A DNA stretch of 64,000 nucleotides from Nissolia schottii (taxonomy: Eukaryota > Streptophyta > Magnoliopsida > Fabales > Fabaceae): contig QANU01058179.1 in NCBI GenBank assembly GCA_003254905.1, positions 377,729 through 441,728 of the forward strand, given 5' to 3'. Positions 23,436 through 35,700 of the stretch are shown piece after piece. Position 1 is the first letter of the stretch. Each line of letters opens with the position of its first letter. Position numbers and translations under genes: made by a program. The notes beneath the pieces are model-generated. The model made no database searches and had not been told where the DNA came from. It saw only the letters and a list, made by a program, of their open reading frames with translations.

Positions 23436-23640
23436 ATGATGAGGCAAGGTGAGTTTTCAAGATCTCTTATTAGAAGACTACTTAAAACTGTGCAAGATTT
23501 CATACGTCAAGCTGAAGAATACATTAATGAAGAAGAAGGTGATACGGGTGCCTATCGGGGAACCAAGAAGCATCAAGAAAGAAATTCCCCGAGAAGAATA
23601 GAAGAGAGAGTCGAGGACCTAAGCCAAATAAATTCTTTGA
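23436..23640 (+). pseudogene. Gypsy gag remnant
   Basis: The plus-strand frame reads FSRSLIRRLLKTVQDFIRQA then EEYINEEEGDTG, the helical C-terminal part of the retrotransposon gag domain, followed by a basic stretch. The gag N-terminus and leader are missing although the LTR is only a few bases away, so an internal deletion joined them. Confidence 0.6.
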
Positions 23641-23934
23641 ATATACTAAGCTTAGGGTGCCTCTTTGCCAAATATTCCACGAGATACACCACATTGGTTT
23701 GCTATCTTAGTTCCCAATGCCCTTGTCAGTGTTTCAAGGTATATGGTGTTGGTGAGATAAATTTATACCTTGAGGCATTCAGTGATCGTGTTTGTCACAT
23801 CCATGTTCTTTGGTTTGAATTCCATGTTTTTGTAACTTTGTCATGGTCCAATTGACGAGGATGCTACGCTTATTTCAAACTAATGGATTAAGTTTGTAGA
23901 GAAGTACATGCCCTTATTATGAGCTCATTTCTGA

Positions 23935-24160
23935 GACAAGGTGTTCCCTCAATGAGGGTTCTCCAACTTGACATGTTTTCTCAAGGAGATTTTGATCGAC
24001 ATCTGACTCAAGGTATTCCCTCAAGGAGTGTGCTCCGACTTCAGATCTTTTCTCAATGAGACTTTGATCGTCATTAAAGGCATGAGTTTTTGAGGTGTTG
24101 CTTCAAGGATGTTTATCTAACTTGAGATGTTCTCCTAAGGAGACTTTTATGTTCCCTTTT
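23935..24160. repeat. Imperfect tandem repeat, about 75-bp unit, three copies
   Basis: Three degenerate units follow the pattern 'CTCAAGGTRTTCCCTCAAGGA ... TTCTCAAGGAGACTTTGATCG'. They lie inside the gypsy-type element between gag and the antisense ORF. Non-coding tandem units are common in the 3' untranslated regions of Tat-type elements. Confidence 0.6.
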
Positions 24161-25006
24161 GAACTTTCGTTGAATCTCATGTTCCAATTATGGTTTTATA
24201 TTATCTTTCATTGAACAGTTGTGAGTAGTATACATGTCATTTTCTTCAATTTGAGATTCACCATCTCCACTACCCTTTTTGTTGTTTGCCTTGTTCATAA
24301 TGTCAGACCATGAAACTCAGTGTCCTAAGGAACTGACAGCAAACATGCGTACATGAATAAGGAAATAATACAAACATATATAGAATAACTTATCTTTTTT
24401 TCTTATTTGCTTTCGTGTGGATTTTGTTGCAACTTTTGTCTTGGTTGGTTTCCCAAATTCCTTGGTTAGTGACACATCCAAGAGACATTGCGTCGATCTT
24501 ATGTTCATTGCATCATCGTAACTTATGCAAATATACAAATGTCAAGTTGTCTCGATATTAGTGCTGTATTCCTTGGCATGGCCTGTAATGATCTCGGGAA
24601 GGATAGTCTCAGTTTTTTATTGGGAAGGCTTCACAATCTTTCCATCTACAACTTCCCCTTGACACCTCCGACAATTCCACTTGCAAGCCGGCGTTAGCAA
24701 CTACCAGTTTGACCTGATCCATCATAGAGTTGAATTGGCCTTCCATATCTCCTTCTACCTGGTTCAACAAGTCAAGATACTTGGCATCAGTAGCTTTCGT
24801 TTCGTCAATGGAAACATCTTGGTCCTTCTCCACTATCCTCAACTCGGCTTCCAAGTCATTCAAAGCATCTCGGGTCTCTTAGAGAGACTTCTTCAGTGCA
24901 ACTATCTACTTTTTATAATTCTTCTTTGAAGAATCTGCTTCTAGAGATAGCTTGCCCAGACGCTCCTTAAGTGACTCAACGTCATCATAAAGTTGTTGGA
25001 GAATGA

Positions 25007-26891
25007 GAGTGTGTAACGACCCTAAAAATCGTTACCGGGACGCAAGGGACTAGTTCTCTTACAAAAGCCTCCTAGCGTGCTAATATTGAAAAATGCGCAG
25101 CTTGTATAAATAAAAAGGAAATACTTTTAAATAAAATCAAAACATCACAGTATAATATAATTAATAAAAAGATTCTTTACAAAATACGAAATATATATAA
25201 TTCAAAATACATTACACTCTGCTTGTAGTCCACTGGAGCACTCTAAAAGACTGATATGAATATAAATTATCATAAAGACTGAAATAACTAAAGAATACTT
25301 CGTAACAACATGAAGCTCACCAAGAGTCCAAATTGCCTACTGAATGAGTGGCATGTCTTCGTCGATGGTATATGAAAAAGGTTGATAAGGGATGAGTCAT
25401 CGCTCAGTGAATGGCAAACCCCACGACGACATGGGACAATTGGTAGCAATGACATGCAAATGCAATATATATATATATATAACACATGAAAATGTTCATA
25501 ATACTGATAATAATAATCTTAAAAACATATAAGAACATAAGCAAGTGATGAGTTCTCTAGATAGACATTTCGAGCATTACGGTTTTGCTTTATGATGCAT
25601 TATCCTGGATGCACTACTCAAGCATCTAGGCCACGACAGTTGGGGATACACTGACCCGAGTCCATAAATTCCTGATAGTTAGTCCTAATCTACATGATAC
25701 ATGACACTGGGCATCATGGGCTATCATGTCTGGACTTTACGGTCTTGCCCTAAATCTACATGAATCATATTCTATTTTACGATAGTACAATGTATACCAG
25801 GGTCAACGTAGGTTGTCGTTGACTTACAGTTTTATCCTAGATATACTCCCATGAGAACAGTTTTAAATATATAGTATGATCATCATTACATAATCCTTAT
25901 ATTGATATCATAACATAACTTAATATCTTTAAGTGTTTTATCTTGAAAAAGTAAAGGTTGATTAAGATCTCATGCTTGGAGAGATTCTCAGGTAAGAGAG
26001 GTGCGTCAAAATGGACATCTTAAGTACCAAGTCTTGTCCTTAGCCAGAACCTTTCCTTAACATAAGTCTTTTCCCACCAAAATCTTTCTGCAACCATCAT
26101 CTTTTATTTAGGGTTTAGCTAAATAATATGAATATTTATATCACTTAATGCTAATCATATACACACAACATGAATATATTTAATGCAATAAAATGTGGTC
26201 TCATGCAGTTCTAAAATAATTTCATGATTTTCTAAAATAGCTTCATAAATATTTATTTCATAAGTAAAAAGGATTCTAACTAAATAATCATAAGAAAATA
26301 GCTAATTAAATAAAAGAATAACTAACTTCATAAATAAAATAATAAATTTCACCTCCTAGGATTTTATAAAACATTCATAAATAAAATACTGCTAAAATAA
26401 ATAAAATAAAATAAATAAAAAACTTTAAAAATAGATATATGGTCTAAAATAGACAGTGAAGAAAGCCAATCACGTGAAAGTGGCTGAATGTTAAGGAGTA
26501 CTAAGCTGGGCGCTAGTGACACTCTACGTGGAGACACTGCTTCCCCACGAACAAAAGACGAGAGGGAGAAAAGAAATAAAAATTAACTTGGGTGCAAAGT
26601 CTCACAAAAGCTCTTGGAGTGAATTAGCAAGTCTAAACACTCACAGGAAGTCTCTATATATAGGGGGAGGAGGAAACCCCCTTCTACAACACTAATCAAT
26701 GTGAGACTAATTCTCACACTCGTCTCACGTGAGACGAGCTCCAGAAACCACTTTTGCTCTCCTGCAACATCATCTCGTGCTAGACGTACCCTGTGACTAG
26801 CATCTCGCGCGAGATGATCCCTGCGTCTTGCGCGATACGCCCTTCTCCCCCTTCTTTTTTTGTTTTATCTTCTAAGGGTCATCACAGAGTG
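25007..26891 (+). mobile_element. Solo LTR (1875 bp) with 5-bp target duplication
   Basis: The element 25012-26886 begins TGTAACGACCCTAAAAATC and ends AAGGGTCATCACA, imperfect inverted TG...CA ends (TGTRAYGACCCT). GAGTG occurs immediately outside both ends (25007-25011 and 26887-26891), a clean 5-bp target duplication. There is no internal coding region, so it is a solo LTR left by recombination. A plus-strand TATATATAG at about 26655 and the downstream GC-richer segment suggest plus orientation. It splits the antisense ORF of the older element, so it is the younger insertion. Confidence 0.88.
26719..26840. repeat. Cluster of GC-rich palindromes in solo LTR
   Basis: Contains a perfect 20-bp palindrome CTCGTCTCACGTGAGACGAG (26719-26738), a perfect 16-bp palindrome CATCTCGCGCGAGATG (26801-26816), and imperfect relatives at 26771-26787 and 26823-26840. 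It lies downstream of the LTR TATA box, so in the transcribed region. Confidence 0.85.
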
Positions 26892-28859
26892 CTTCACAAA
26901 CTGGATCAGAGACCGACATGCAACATATTAGAATAAGAATTATCTTTAAGATAAGCCCTATCCTGCTTTGAGAAGAAAGAGTTGACAATTGGAGAGGGCT
27001 CCACATTTTGGCTAAATATGAAAGTGCCTTTATTCTCTTTGATTTTACCTTTGGGAGATTCAATAATATTGGGAGATTCAATAATATCCATAACCTCAAC
27101 CTTGTACACATTCTTTCTTTCTTTTGCTGGTCTCTCTCTTCTCGGGTGCAACTGCCTTAACAGAAGGTGTGGGATTAGCGGAAGAACTTTGGGTCCGATG
27201 GAAGCTTCCTTGAGGGCCTTGATGTCATTAAACTGTGTATCTTGTCTTCCATCTCAGCTACAAGAAAGAAGAAAATATATTAGTATCAAGATAGCTAAAA
27301 ATGGAAGAATATAAAGCATAAAAGTTGAGAATTACACCAAAGTAATTCTTCTTTGTTTTAGGTTCCCAAAGAAGTTATTTAGTTACCACTAAGTCTCCCG
27401 TTTTATGGAAAACATCCACTATGCTTTGAGTAAAGGTTTTCTCCCACCCAAGCATGCCAGGACTCGAATCAGGACAAGAGTAGTTCTTGTTCCAGCAAAA
27501 AGAAAACCTAAGGTCCCCATGGATTTCAAAAAAGTACGATTTAACACCTTCCCCGACAAACACCTTAAACCACCGAATTTTAAAAGCATGAAAAGATAAA
27601 TCAAAATGACTTGAATGAAGCCATGTTTGAGGGACCTTTAAGGCAAATCCAACCTTCCAAACAGTCTATCGACTTGTAAAATTGGAACACATTAAAGAAG
27701 ACGTTCAATGTTAATGGTAAAATGACATAGTCACACAAGGTTTTGAAGGATAAAATGAAGGCCCAACTGTTGGGATAAAGTTGTGAAGGGGCTAGGCCGG
27801 TGACTTCCAGAAAAAGACAGTTCAAAATCGGTAAAAAGAAGTCTCAAAATTGAAAAAGGCTTCATATATTTATAGCAATGGCACCTCGCCGTCATTGTAT
27901 GAGAAGCATATACGCTCGTTCTCAGAGGCTCGCATGGTGATAAACTCATCAGCAAAATCTTTTTCTCTACTAACTCTGCTTAACGAATCAAAACAATTAA
28001 CAACAACATCACCCATGTTAGATTTCATCTCCAGCACTTCCTTTTTGACCCAATTATACTTTTCAACGTCTTCTGGACGACATAAGTGACGAAATGTGGG
28101 TGGAATTGGTCTTGCCATGGACACTTGACACAAGAAAGAAGGGGGAACCAAACCTTAAGGTTACAAAGTCCAATATATCAATAGGAGGTGAAAAGGTACG
28201 AGATATATAAACCTATGGTTCCCCTAAATACCTAGTTAAGGTATCATGGACCAAGCCGTTACCCGTCCCTCCCCCATCTCTACAGAGGAAAAATTCGCAG
28301 AAATTGCGTCATTGTTTCTAGGGATAAGCACTAGAATCAATATTCAATGCCTAGACCAAGAAACATGCACATAAACCCAAATCTCAAAAACCACCTCCAA
28401 ACCCCAAAAATTTCCCAAACTTTAATGCTTTCACACACATCACACATACACACACAAAATTATCCAAAAAGACTCAAGAAAGCTATCTTCACATATAACC
28501 TAAAGTAAACCTAGCTATGCATCCAAATGACTTAACCACAAAGTACATACCTAAAATAAAAAAGGAGATCAACAACTGGTGTTAGCTTGTACTAAGAAAA
28601 AAGGAGCAACAAGGCCAACAAAAGCATATTCTTGAGGCTCCACAACAACAAAACAAAAGAATGAAGGAGAAGAAGTAGGAAGGAGGAGGATAAGCGGTTA
28701 CAAAAAAATTATAAATGAAGTGAAAGGAAAGGTAAGCGCTTTTCAAAAACCGCACTCTCTTGCCGCAAAAATTGTAGAGTCATGGGTAAATAAGTAACAA
28801 CACACATGAAAGATAGGGGTATTATTATTTGATTCATAGACATGTTGTACCTAGTTACT

Positions 28860-29588
28860 ATCAAATCAGTCGTTCATTCTCCCATAAAATAATGATGACA
28901 AAATTATGTCACACGAGGAATGACCTCAACTCAAGTAAGAAATGTGTGACTATCTCAGTACATAGGTTACCGTCATAATACATCATTAAGGTATATGGGG
29001 AACCTATTGTCTCGTACCTGACATGTGACTTCTCTCACATATCAACTAGAAGGCTTATGTTACGGTCCAAAACCTAAACAACACAACATGAATCTCATAT
29101 GCCCGAGATAAACACATGCTTGAGATGATCAAGCCAAACATAGGAATCTGAGATGACCTTAGAGTGTAACGCTCAACCTAAATGGTCAAGAAGCTCAAAC
29201 AATTATGAGTCATTCATCACATGCGTAACCGTTGAAGAAAGTGTAACCTGCATAACCGTCATTAGATGTCATGAATACACAATTATAGAGCACATAATTG
29301 GCCTCATCATGATAGTTGTTTCAATTTCGAAGAGCCTCAATGGATAAAACCTCAACGTCTCTCGCACAATATATATGCATGAACTTCGTTTGTGCCTATG
29401 TACGTTCTCTAACTACTATTTTATCTCATATTCACTTTCAAGCTAACTTGAGCGTCATTTTTTGTAAGTACCACCACCACCGTCAAAGACCATCATCAAC
29501 CAATATGTTCATGGCCTTCAAGTTCTTGTAACCGTCCAAGATTAGAGTTATACACAACCTCTCAGGTTCATCCTATTGGTGCGTAACA
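28860..29588 (+). repeat. Right LTR of gypsy-type element
   Basis: Its 3' 316 bp (29273-29588) match the left LTR fragment. The 5' boundary is not fixed; about 28860 is a guess from the change in composition. It ends GCGTAACA, and single-copy DNA with the AIM24 leader follows. Confidence 0.5.
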
Positions 29589-29599
29589 GTAGCCAATAG

Positions 29600-32500
29600 G
29601 AATTAGCCATATCAAAGACTGAACGCATTTGCCAATAGAAATGAGCCACATAAGAAAGGAACACACGTGTACACCTACACACTGCAACAGCGAACGCATT
29701 AACTTGTTCTGAATCATACCCCCTTCCTCTTACCCCTCCAAACGCTTTTTGTTCTGAATCATACTCGCACTCGCATGGGAATGGCTTGATCAACCCAGAT
29801 CTGACTGAGCCTACGTTCTTCGATTGGGTACCCAATTAAAATTCAACGAGCTATTTATTTTGCATTTTTATTTTCTTAAATTGCTTCAGGCAGAGACGAG
29901 AGATCCCAAACCCTATTCGTCATTGTCGACACATTAGATCAATTCCATCTTCTCTTCTCAGTTCTTACATCTCACACACTCTGAAGACGAACCACCCCCT
30001 CACCGGCGATAACAACAACATAGCGGCGGTGGCGGCGCGACTTCAAGGTCTTCTTCTCCGGCAGCTCTGCGTGAATCTCCCCCTTTCTACTGTTAGTGAT
30101 TCCATCCAGTCCATCGCGTAATTTTTCTCCACTGTTTTTATCCCATTTCTTGTTAGTTGTTTGGGGTTGCTGTTTGGTATTTGATGGTTGTTGTTGGCTT
30201 GTATTCATGGATTTTAGCTTGTTTCATGAATTTTGTTTGCTGTAATGCGCATTTGTTTTTGGGATATACGACGAAGTCTCTTGTGTGTATGTGTGTGTTT
30301 TCGGTACTGGCAGGCTGCGGCATGATGTTATTGCTGCAGTGTGCATTTTGTTTATAGTTGGATATAAGAGGAACTAATATATATATTTGACGTAGCTGTA
30401 CCCCTATTTTTTGCTAAATTTTCGTATCCCATATCTGTACCTGGTATCCGGTATCCTGTATATGGTATCCGTACTTGTGCAACATACCTGCAGCACTACA
30501 TAAGCACAGTAACGGCTTGTGCAACATACCTGCAGCACTGCATAAGCACAGTAACGGGCTTTCTCGTTTCTAACAATTTGGATATCTGCATCAGTTATGC
30601 CTTTAGTTTTCACCTTATAAATCTGGTTATGAATTTGGGTTTAATTTGTAGGGTAAGTGTGCTCACCCGTTCTATCTGTAAATGGGTGCTTCTTTATGGG
30701 GTTGCTATCTCATTTCGTTGGTTTGGTTCTTTGGGGACACGAGTGATCAGAGAAGAAAATGAGATGAAAGTGCTCACGTGAGTGGGTCACTTGGCTAGTC
30801 CTTAGATAATTCAAATTTGGGGAATTGTGTTTGCTGTTTAGGATCTAGGGATTTTGATTGTCTACAATGTTGTATTATGTTTGAAAGTACACTAACTGCA
30901 CGTTATAAACTGGTTATGTTTGTTATCATGTGGTTTTGGATTGCAACGATTATTAGCCTCTGTACCCATCTGCCATTCTCATTTCCAGCATCCCTAGTCA
31001 TCAGTTTAAAGCTGTGTAATTGAAGCTGTGATCTACTTTATATCGATCATTCCTATAGGGTAGCTTAATCTGTCAAAATACCAATAGCCTGAGACATAAC
31101 TTGTGAGTATTTCTGCTTGGTAGCTGTTTGGCAAAATGGAAAGAAAAAGAAAGCAGTTGTTTCTTTTAGTCTTGCCAAGAAAAGTGTAAGTAATATGTTC
31201 GGTGAGCAAAAGCTTCTGATGAATGGGCAATGATAAGAAGGATAAGTTGATAGTCAAAAGATAATAATTAATAAGTAACTGCTAGTTTGATATGCAGGTG
31301 AATATATCTTGTAAATTCTATTTGAGGCGGAAACCTGATTTTGGCAATTTTGTGCTCTAAACTTTGTTAATAGAAAATGATAGTGGCTAACATTGGGAAT
31401 AAACCTGTCTACATTGCATTTATAAGTTTAAGATAAGGTTCCCTGCTAGTAATGCTGAACTATCAATTGATTGATTGAATTCCTGTATCAACTATAAACA
31501 TTATCGTGCAATTTGATCCGATTTGTGTTGCTCGTGATTCAGATCGCATGATTGAATCACTTGGGTGTTTGAATCGAGCGATTTGCAGACAGAATTGTGC
31601 AATTCGCATTGGAATCATGAATCGTTCGTCAAAGGCAATTCAGAATGGCGTTGCGCTTTCATGCTAGGTTTTCCTTTGCGTGGGTTTCGCAGCGGGTCAC
31701 TTTTGACCTAATCAAGATCCAAAAAATCAAGACTTTCCTATATTTTTTAAACCAGAGGCAAAAAGTGCGTTTAGCACCTCCTACTATTCCTTATCAGTGT
31801 TTGACCAAATAGACTATTATTTTATTCTATTATATTATATCTTTATCTTTACCACTAATAAAGGCTTTGTGAACTTTCAACTGCTTTTTGATTAAATTAT
31901 CCAATAGTACCCTTTATGTAACTTCCTATTGTTTACATTTACATTTTGCTATTTTGTCATTTCCCATCTCATGTTTTGCAGTTTTTGTCCATTTATTATT
32001 ATTTTTTTTTCAAAAAAAAGTGGTTTTACATAAAACAACAGTTTTCAAGAGCAGTTTTTCATTAGTTTCTGGTACCCTTGGTACCATCTCCTCTAGTTAT
32101 TATTCAATGTTACTGTTGTGTAGCTCAAATTTAGAAAGACACACCAAACAGAGACACTTCTTACCGCCCTTTCTACTTCACTTCAAAACAGAGCTGATTT
32201 TTTCCTTTTCTCATTGTTGAAGGATCATCATCTCCCTCGCCACTCCTTTTTCTTCCTTTCTTCCTCCTCAGTCCTTATTAACTTCCTCACTCCCTTTATT
32301 GATGATGACTTTTGTGTTTTTTGAGCTTATATATGACTTTGATGATGACTTTATGTTATTGGTTTTCTCAATTCTTAGTCTAGAATATCAATTGTGTTTA
32401 TGGTTTTCATTATATGTCTGAAACTTGCGTTTCTATATGATTCAAGATTCAAAATTCAAGATTCGATAACCATGATTGTAACTTCATATTTTCATTTACT

Positions 32501-32754
32501 TAATTTGCTTTTGGGTCAGTGGGTGAATATGTTAATGAAGGTTATTATTGTTATTATATAATATTTAAGTGAACTCCATTGATTTTAAAGGCTGTCTGAA
32601 TATCAGATTTCAATTGAGTTTCATAAAACATGAGAATTTATTACATTATATAATTGAAATTCTTCAATAAAAACTCAATTGATTTCTTCGTGTATTTGAT
32701 TTTAAACAGGCTCTTTATCTCCAGTAACTTAGAAGTAATCCCTGTGTCTCAGCC
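29600..32754 (+). promoter_or_regulatory. Promoter, 5' UTR and probable leader intron of the AIM24-family gene
   Basis: A pyrimidine-rich, GC-richer patch (29880-30115) resembles a plant 5' UTR exon. A leader intron could then end at the TTTAAACAG acceptor (32709), giving about 45 nt of leader before the ATG. Within it are a 42-bp tandem duplication (30474-30557) and a GC-richer patch at 31490-31720 (GATTCAGATCGCATGATTGA-type words) that may be a TE fragment. The leader intron is an inference. Confidence 0.45.
30474..30557. repeat. 42-bp tandem duplication, two copies
   Basis: Units 30474-30515 and 30516-30557 both begin CTTGTGCAACATACCTGCAG and end AAGCACAGTAACGG, with one visible difference (CTACATA vs CTGCATA). 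Short GGTATCC-type repeats precede it. Confidence 0.95.
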
Positions 32755-35700
32755 ATGGCTGCACCATTTTTCTCAACACCTTTTCAGCCTTATGTTTATC
32801 AGGTACTTGCATCAATTATTGCCCTTGCCTTTGACAATAAAAATTATATAGTTTTTAAGCTTTCCTTGGTTCCAGTCATTTGCTTTCATTAATTTAGGCA
32901 TTTTAGGTGAGTTGAAGTATGTTTGCTGCATTAATGATTCCTCATCTAGGTTTAAATTTTGTGAAATTTTAGTACTAGAAGATTAATTTGTGGTTCTAAT
33001 ATTTGTGGCTGAGTTTTTGGAATTGATGTTGGTGTTTAGTTAGTTTGATGAGGTGGCTTCATGAATGATCATTTATCAACTTTATCAACAAAATTTAATT
33101 TGAGCTTTTGATCCCTCCGTTAATTACACATTTCCTTGGAATGTGCAAAATGAAATTGTTATACTCTTTTATTTTCAAGCATACTGTTCTCAGAAAAAGA
33201 GTTGGCTTTCATAGGGTCAGGGGATTAGGAGACAAGGAGAAGTTAAACTCCCAAATAAAGAGCAAAATAGATGCAAGAAAATGGGAAAAGCTGACTACTA
33301 ACCATAACACAAATTTTAGAGATAGGAAAATTATTTTAGTATTTTGATTCGTATATCTTCTTATGATTAAACCCCTAAATGTTATTTGATTTCGAGCATT
33401 GTTTATATAGTGTGTCTCTATGCACCCAACTTATTATGGGATAGGACTATATTTTAAGAAAGGAAAGAAAATGAAATGCTCCAAACATCCTTCTCATGGT
33501 CTGATGATGAATTTTTCATGATATGTTGTTTAGAGTCCACAGGATGCAATTATACCTTTTCAGATTTTAGGGGGTGAAGCTCAGGTGGTTCAGGTATATG
33601 AATGACCATACTTGGTTTAAAATTGGAATCCTTTTCACTTTTCTTTTTATATTATCCACAATTGTATAACATCTCTCTTGATTTGGTTCTTGCATACAGA
33701 TAATGTTGAAGCCACAAGAAAAAATTATTGCAAAGCCTGGTAAGTTGTTGGGGACTTTTATTCATGGGTCTAGAATCTTTTTCCCCGATGATTTTCCTTG
33801 TAGACTTCAGATGACTGAATGTTTGCCCTGCCATTTTGACCTGTGAATACAACTATATGCTTGAATGTGATATTGATGCAAACATGATATCTGTGGATAA
33901 TAATGAGTTTTGCTGGAGGCTTAGGTCAATTATGTGTTCTGATGTTTATTTGTTTAACATGGCCAATAGTGGTCATGACTCTTGAGCATCAAATGGGGAT
34001 GAGATAACCAATTTATTTGGTTTTTATTTATTTAATGATCTTTTTGGTCTTGACATTTTGTTTTAATTTGCTTGCGATCTTTGGTTTAAATGATTTTCTT
34101 TTGTTGGCTCACTAGCTCTTAGCTTTTCCGTCATTATTAAAAGGGGAAGGATTATCAACTATGCATTAACCTGAACCTGATGTAAGTTTTAGTGTCAGAG
34201 ATGGTAGATGATTTTTTTGGTGTTTTCCTAGAATCGTAGTAGTTTTCTAGCTGTGTTATCTTCATATGTATGTTGTCATCAACAAAAACACATAAACAAT
34301 TGTGTCTGTGCATACATAACTATAGTTTGAATTTGTGGGTTTCGCCTGAGTATTTAAATGAAATTTCTATGCTAATGCAATTGTAGGTTCCATGTGCTTT
34401 ATGTCTGGGTCCATTGAAATGGAAAATGCCTATCTTCCAGAAAATGAAGTTGGCATATGGCAGTGGCTATTTGGCAAAACTATAACTAACATTGTTCTTC
34501 GCAATTCTGGACCAAGTGATGGATTTGTTGGAATTGCTGCACCTTATTTTGCAAGAATTCTCCCGGTTTGTGCTTAAATGCATCTCTACACTTTTTCATG
34601 TGTTATTTCTCTTTTTGTTTGAAGTTGCCAAATTCATCATCTGTATCTGGAACAAATATTTGGATTCGTCTGACTGAAGCCTTCTTTATACGTGTTTGTT
34701 ACTCATGCAAATACAGATTGATTTGGCGATGTTTAATGGAGAGATTTTGTGTCAGGTATGACTAATTTGTTTGCAATTGTTGTTTGATTTGTAAACTTGA
34801 ATTTCTTGGAGTGATTTTAAATACTAAATTTGATTTCTACTAGGTTACTGTTTGTTGATTTTTCATTTTTAATGTGAGGACCAGAGAATGACATAACCAC
34901 TTTTCACATTTATGTAGCCAGATGCATTTCTTTGCTCTGTCAATGATGTGAAAGTCAACAACATAGTTGACCAGAGGGGACGTAATATTGTTGCTGGTGC
35001 TGAGGTGAGCTAACTGGGATGTTTCCTATTATTTTTATTGTCTTTGTTACTAAATATACTTGGCAATTGGTAATTTGGTATCACTTGCCTGGCATGCAAT
35101 CTCATTTTTCTTTTTTGAATATATTTATATTGATACACTGCATAAAATGGCCAAAATGTTCCCGACTCCACAATGTTGCAATCTGTGTTGGTTACAATGT
35201 CTACATTGAAGTATTGTTTGTACCAAATGATACTATAGACATGAAACTTCTTAGGATACATTCCTTGTCTAATGGTCAGTCTTGGTGTGACTTGTGCGCC
35301 AGGGCTTGTACATAACCAATCTATATGGTGGTGTATTTTCTTGGTTTTAATTACTGTGTGGTTCTACCATATAATCCACCACGCACATGACTTCTATTCT
35401 TGAGAAAGCAATTATAATTTCCCCCAAGTCACTTTTAAAATTTATTATTACAACATATCTTTCAAAATAAGAAGTTTTCTATAGGAAAGGGAATCTGAGA
35501 AGTCTCCTTGTCATGCATATATATTATTTCTCTGAAACCATGATTGTATTATTTTAGGGATTTTTGAGGCAGAAGATATCAGGCCAAGGGCTTGCATTCA
35601 TACTAGCTGGTGGATCTGGTATACTTTTGTTGACTGATAAATACATACTTTAAAAGCTATTTCTTTATTTTCAATTGAGACTCTTTCCCCCATCCCAATT

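Larger units (their letters stand above)
24609..28151 (-). pseudogene. Antisense retroelement ORF of the Transposase_28 'putative gypsy type transposon' family, broken
   Basis: Minus-strand fragments in order: 28151-27870 (RPIPPTFRHLCRPEDVEKYN at its N-terminus), 27955-27375 (LFLEVTGLAPSQLYPNSWAF, then CLEGWICLKGP, GVKSYFFEIHGDLRFSFCW), 27151-26906, and after the nested solo LTR 25006-24609. The last part (DLEAELRIVEKDQDVSIDET...) is coiled-coil-like. The LAPSQLYPNSW block is the recognisable core of Transposase_28. Several frameshifts and the insertion make it non-functional. Its role in retroelements is unknown. It is antisense to the gag remnant. Confidence 0.7.
23100..29588 (+). mobile_element. 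Decayed Ty3/gypsy-type retroelement with antisense ORF, containing a nested solo LTR
   Basis: Direct repeats 23100-23433 and 29273-29588 (sharing TACGTTCTCTAACTACTATT and TATTCACTTTCAAGCTAAC-like words, both ending in TAACA) look like the 3' parts of two LTRs. Just inside the left LTR is a plus-strand gag remnant (23436-23640). Much of the interior is a minus-strand ORF remnant of the 'putative gypsy type transposon' (Transposase_28) family (28151-24609), cut by a solo LTR (25012-26886). No RT, RNase H or integrase was seen, so the element is non-autonomous or heavily deleted. Extra antisense ORFs are known in the Tat branch of gypsy elements. Confidence 0.7.

Noticed and set aside
23436-23855. 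Considered as a host gene of 139 codons
   Set aside because: The only similarity is to retrotransposon gag, and it abuts an LTR fragment.
25012-26886. Considered as a non-coding RNA locus because of its palindromes
   Set aside because: TG...CA ends and the 5-bp duplication show a solo LTR; no evidence for an independent RNA gene.
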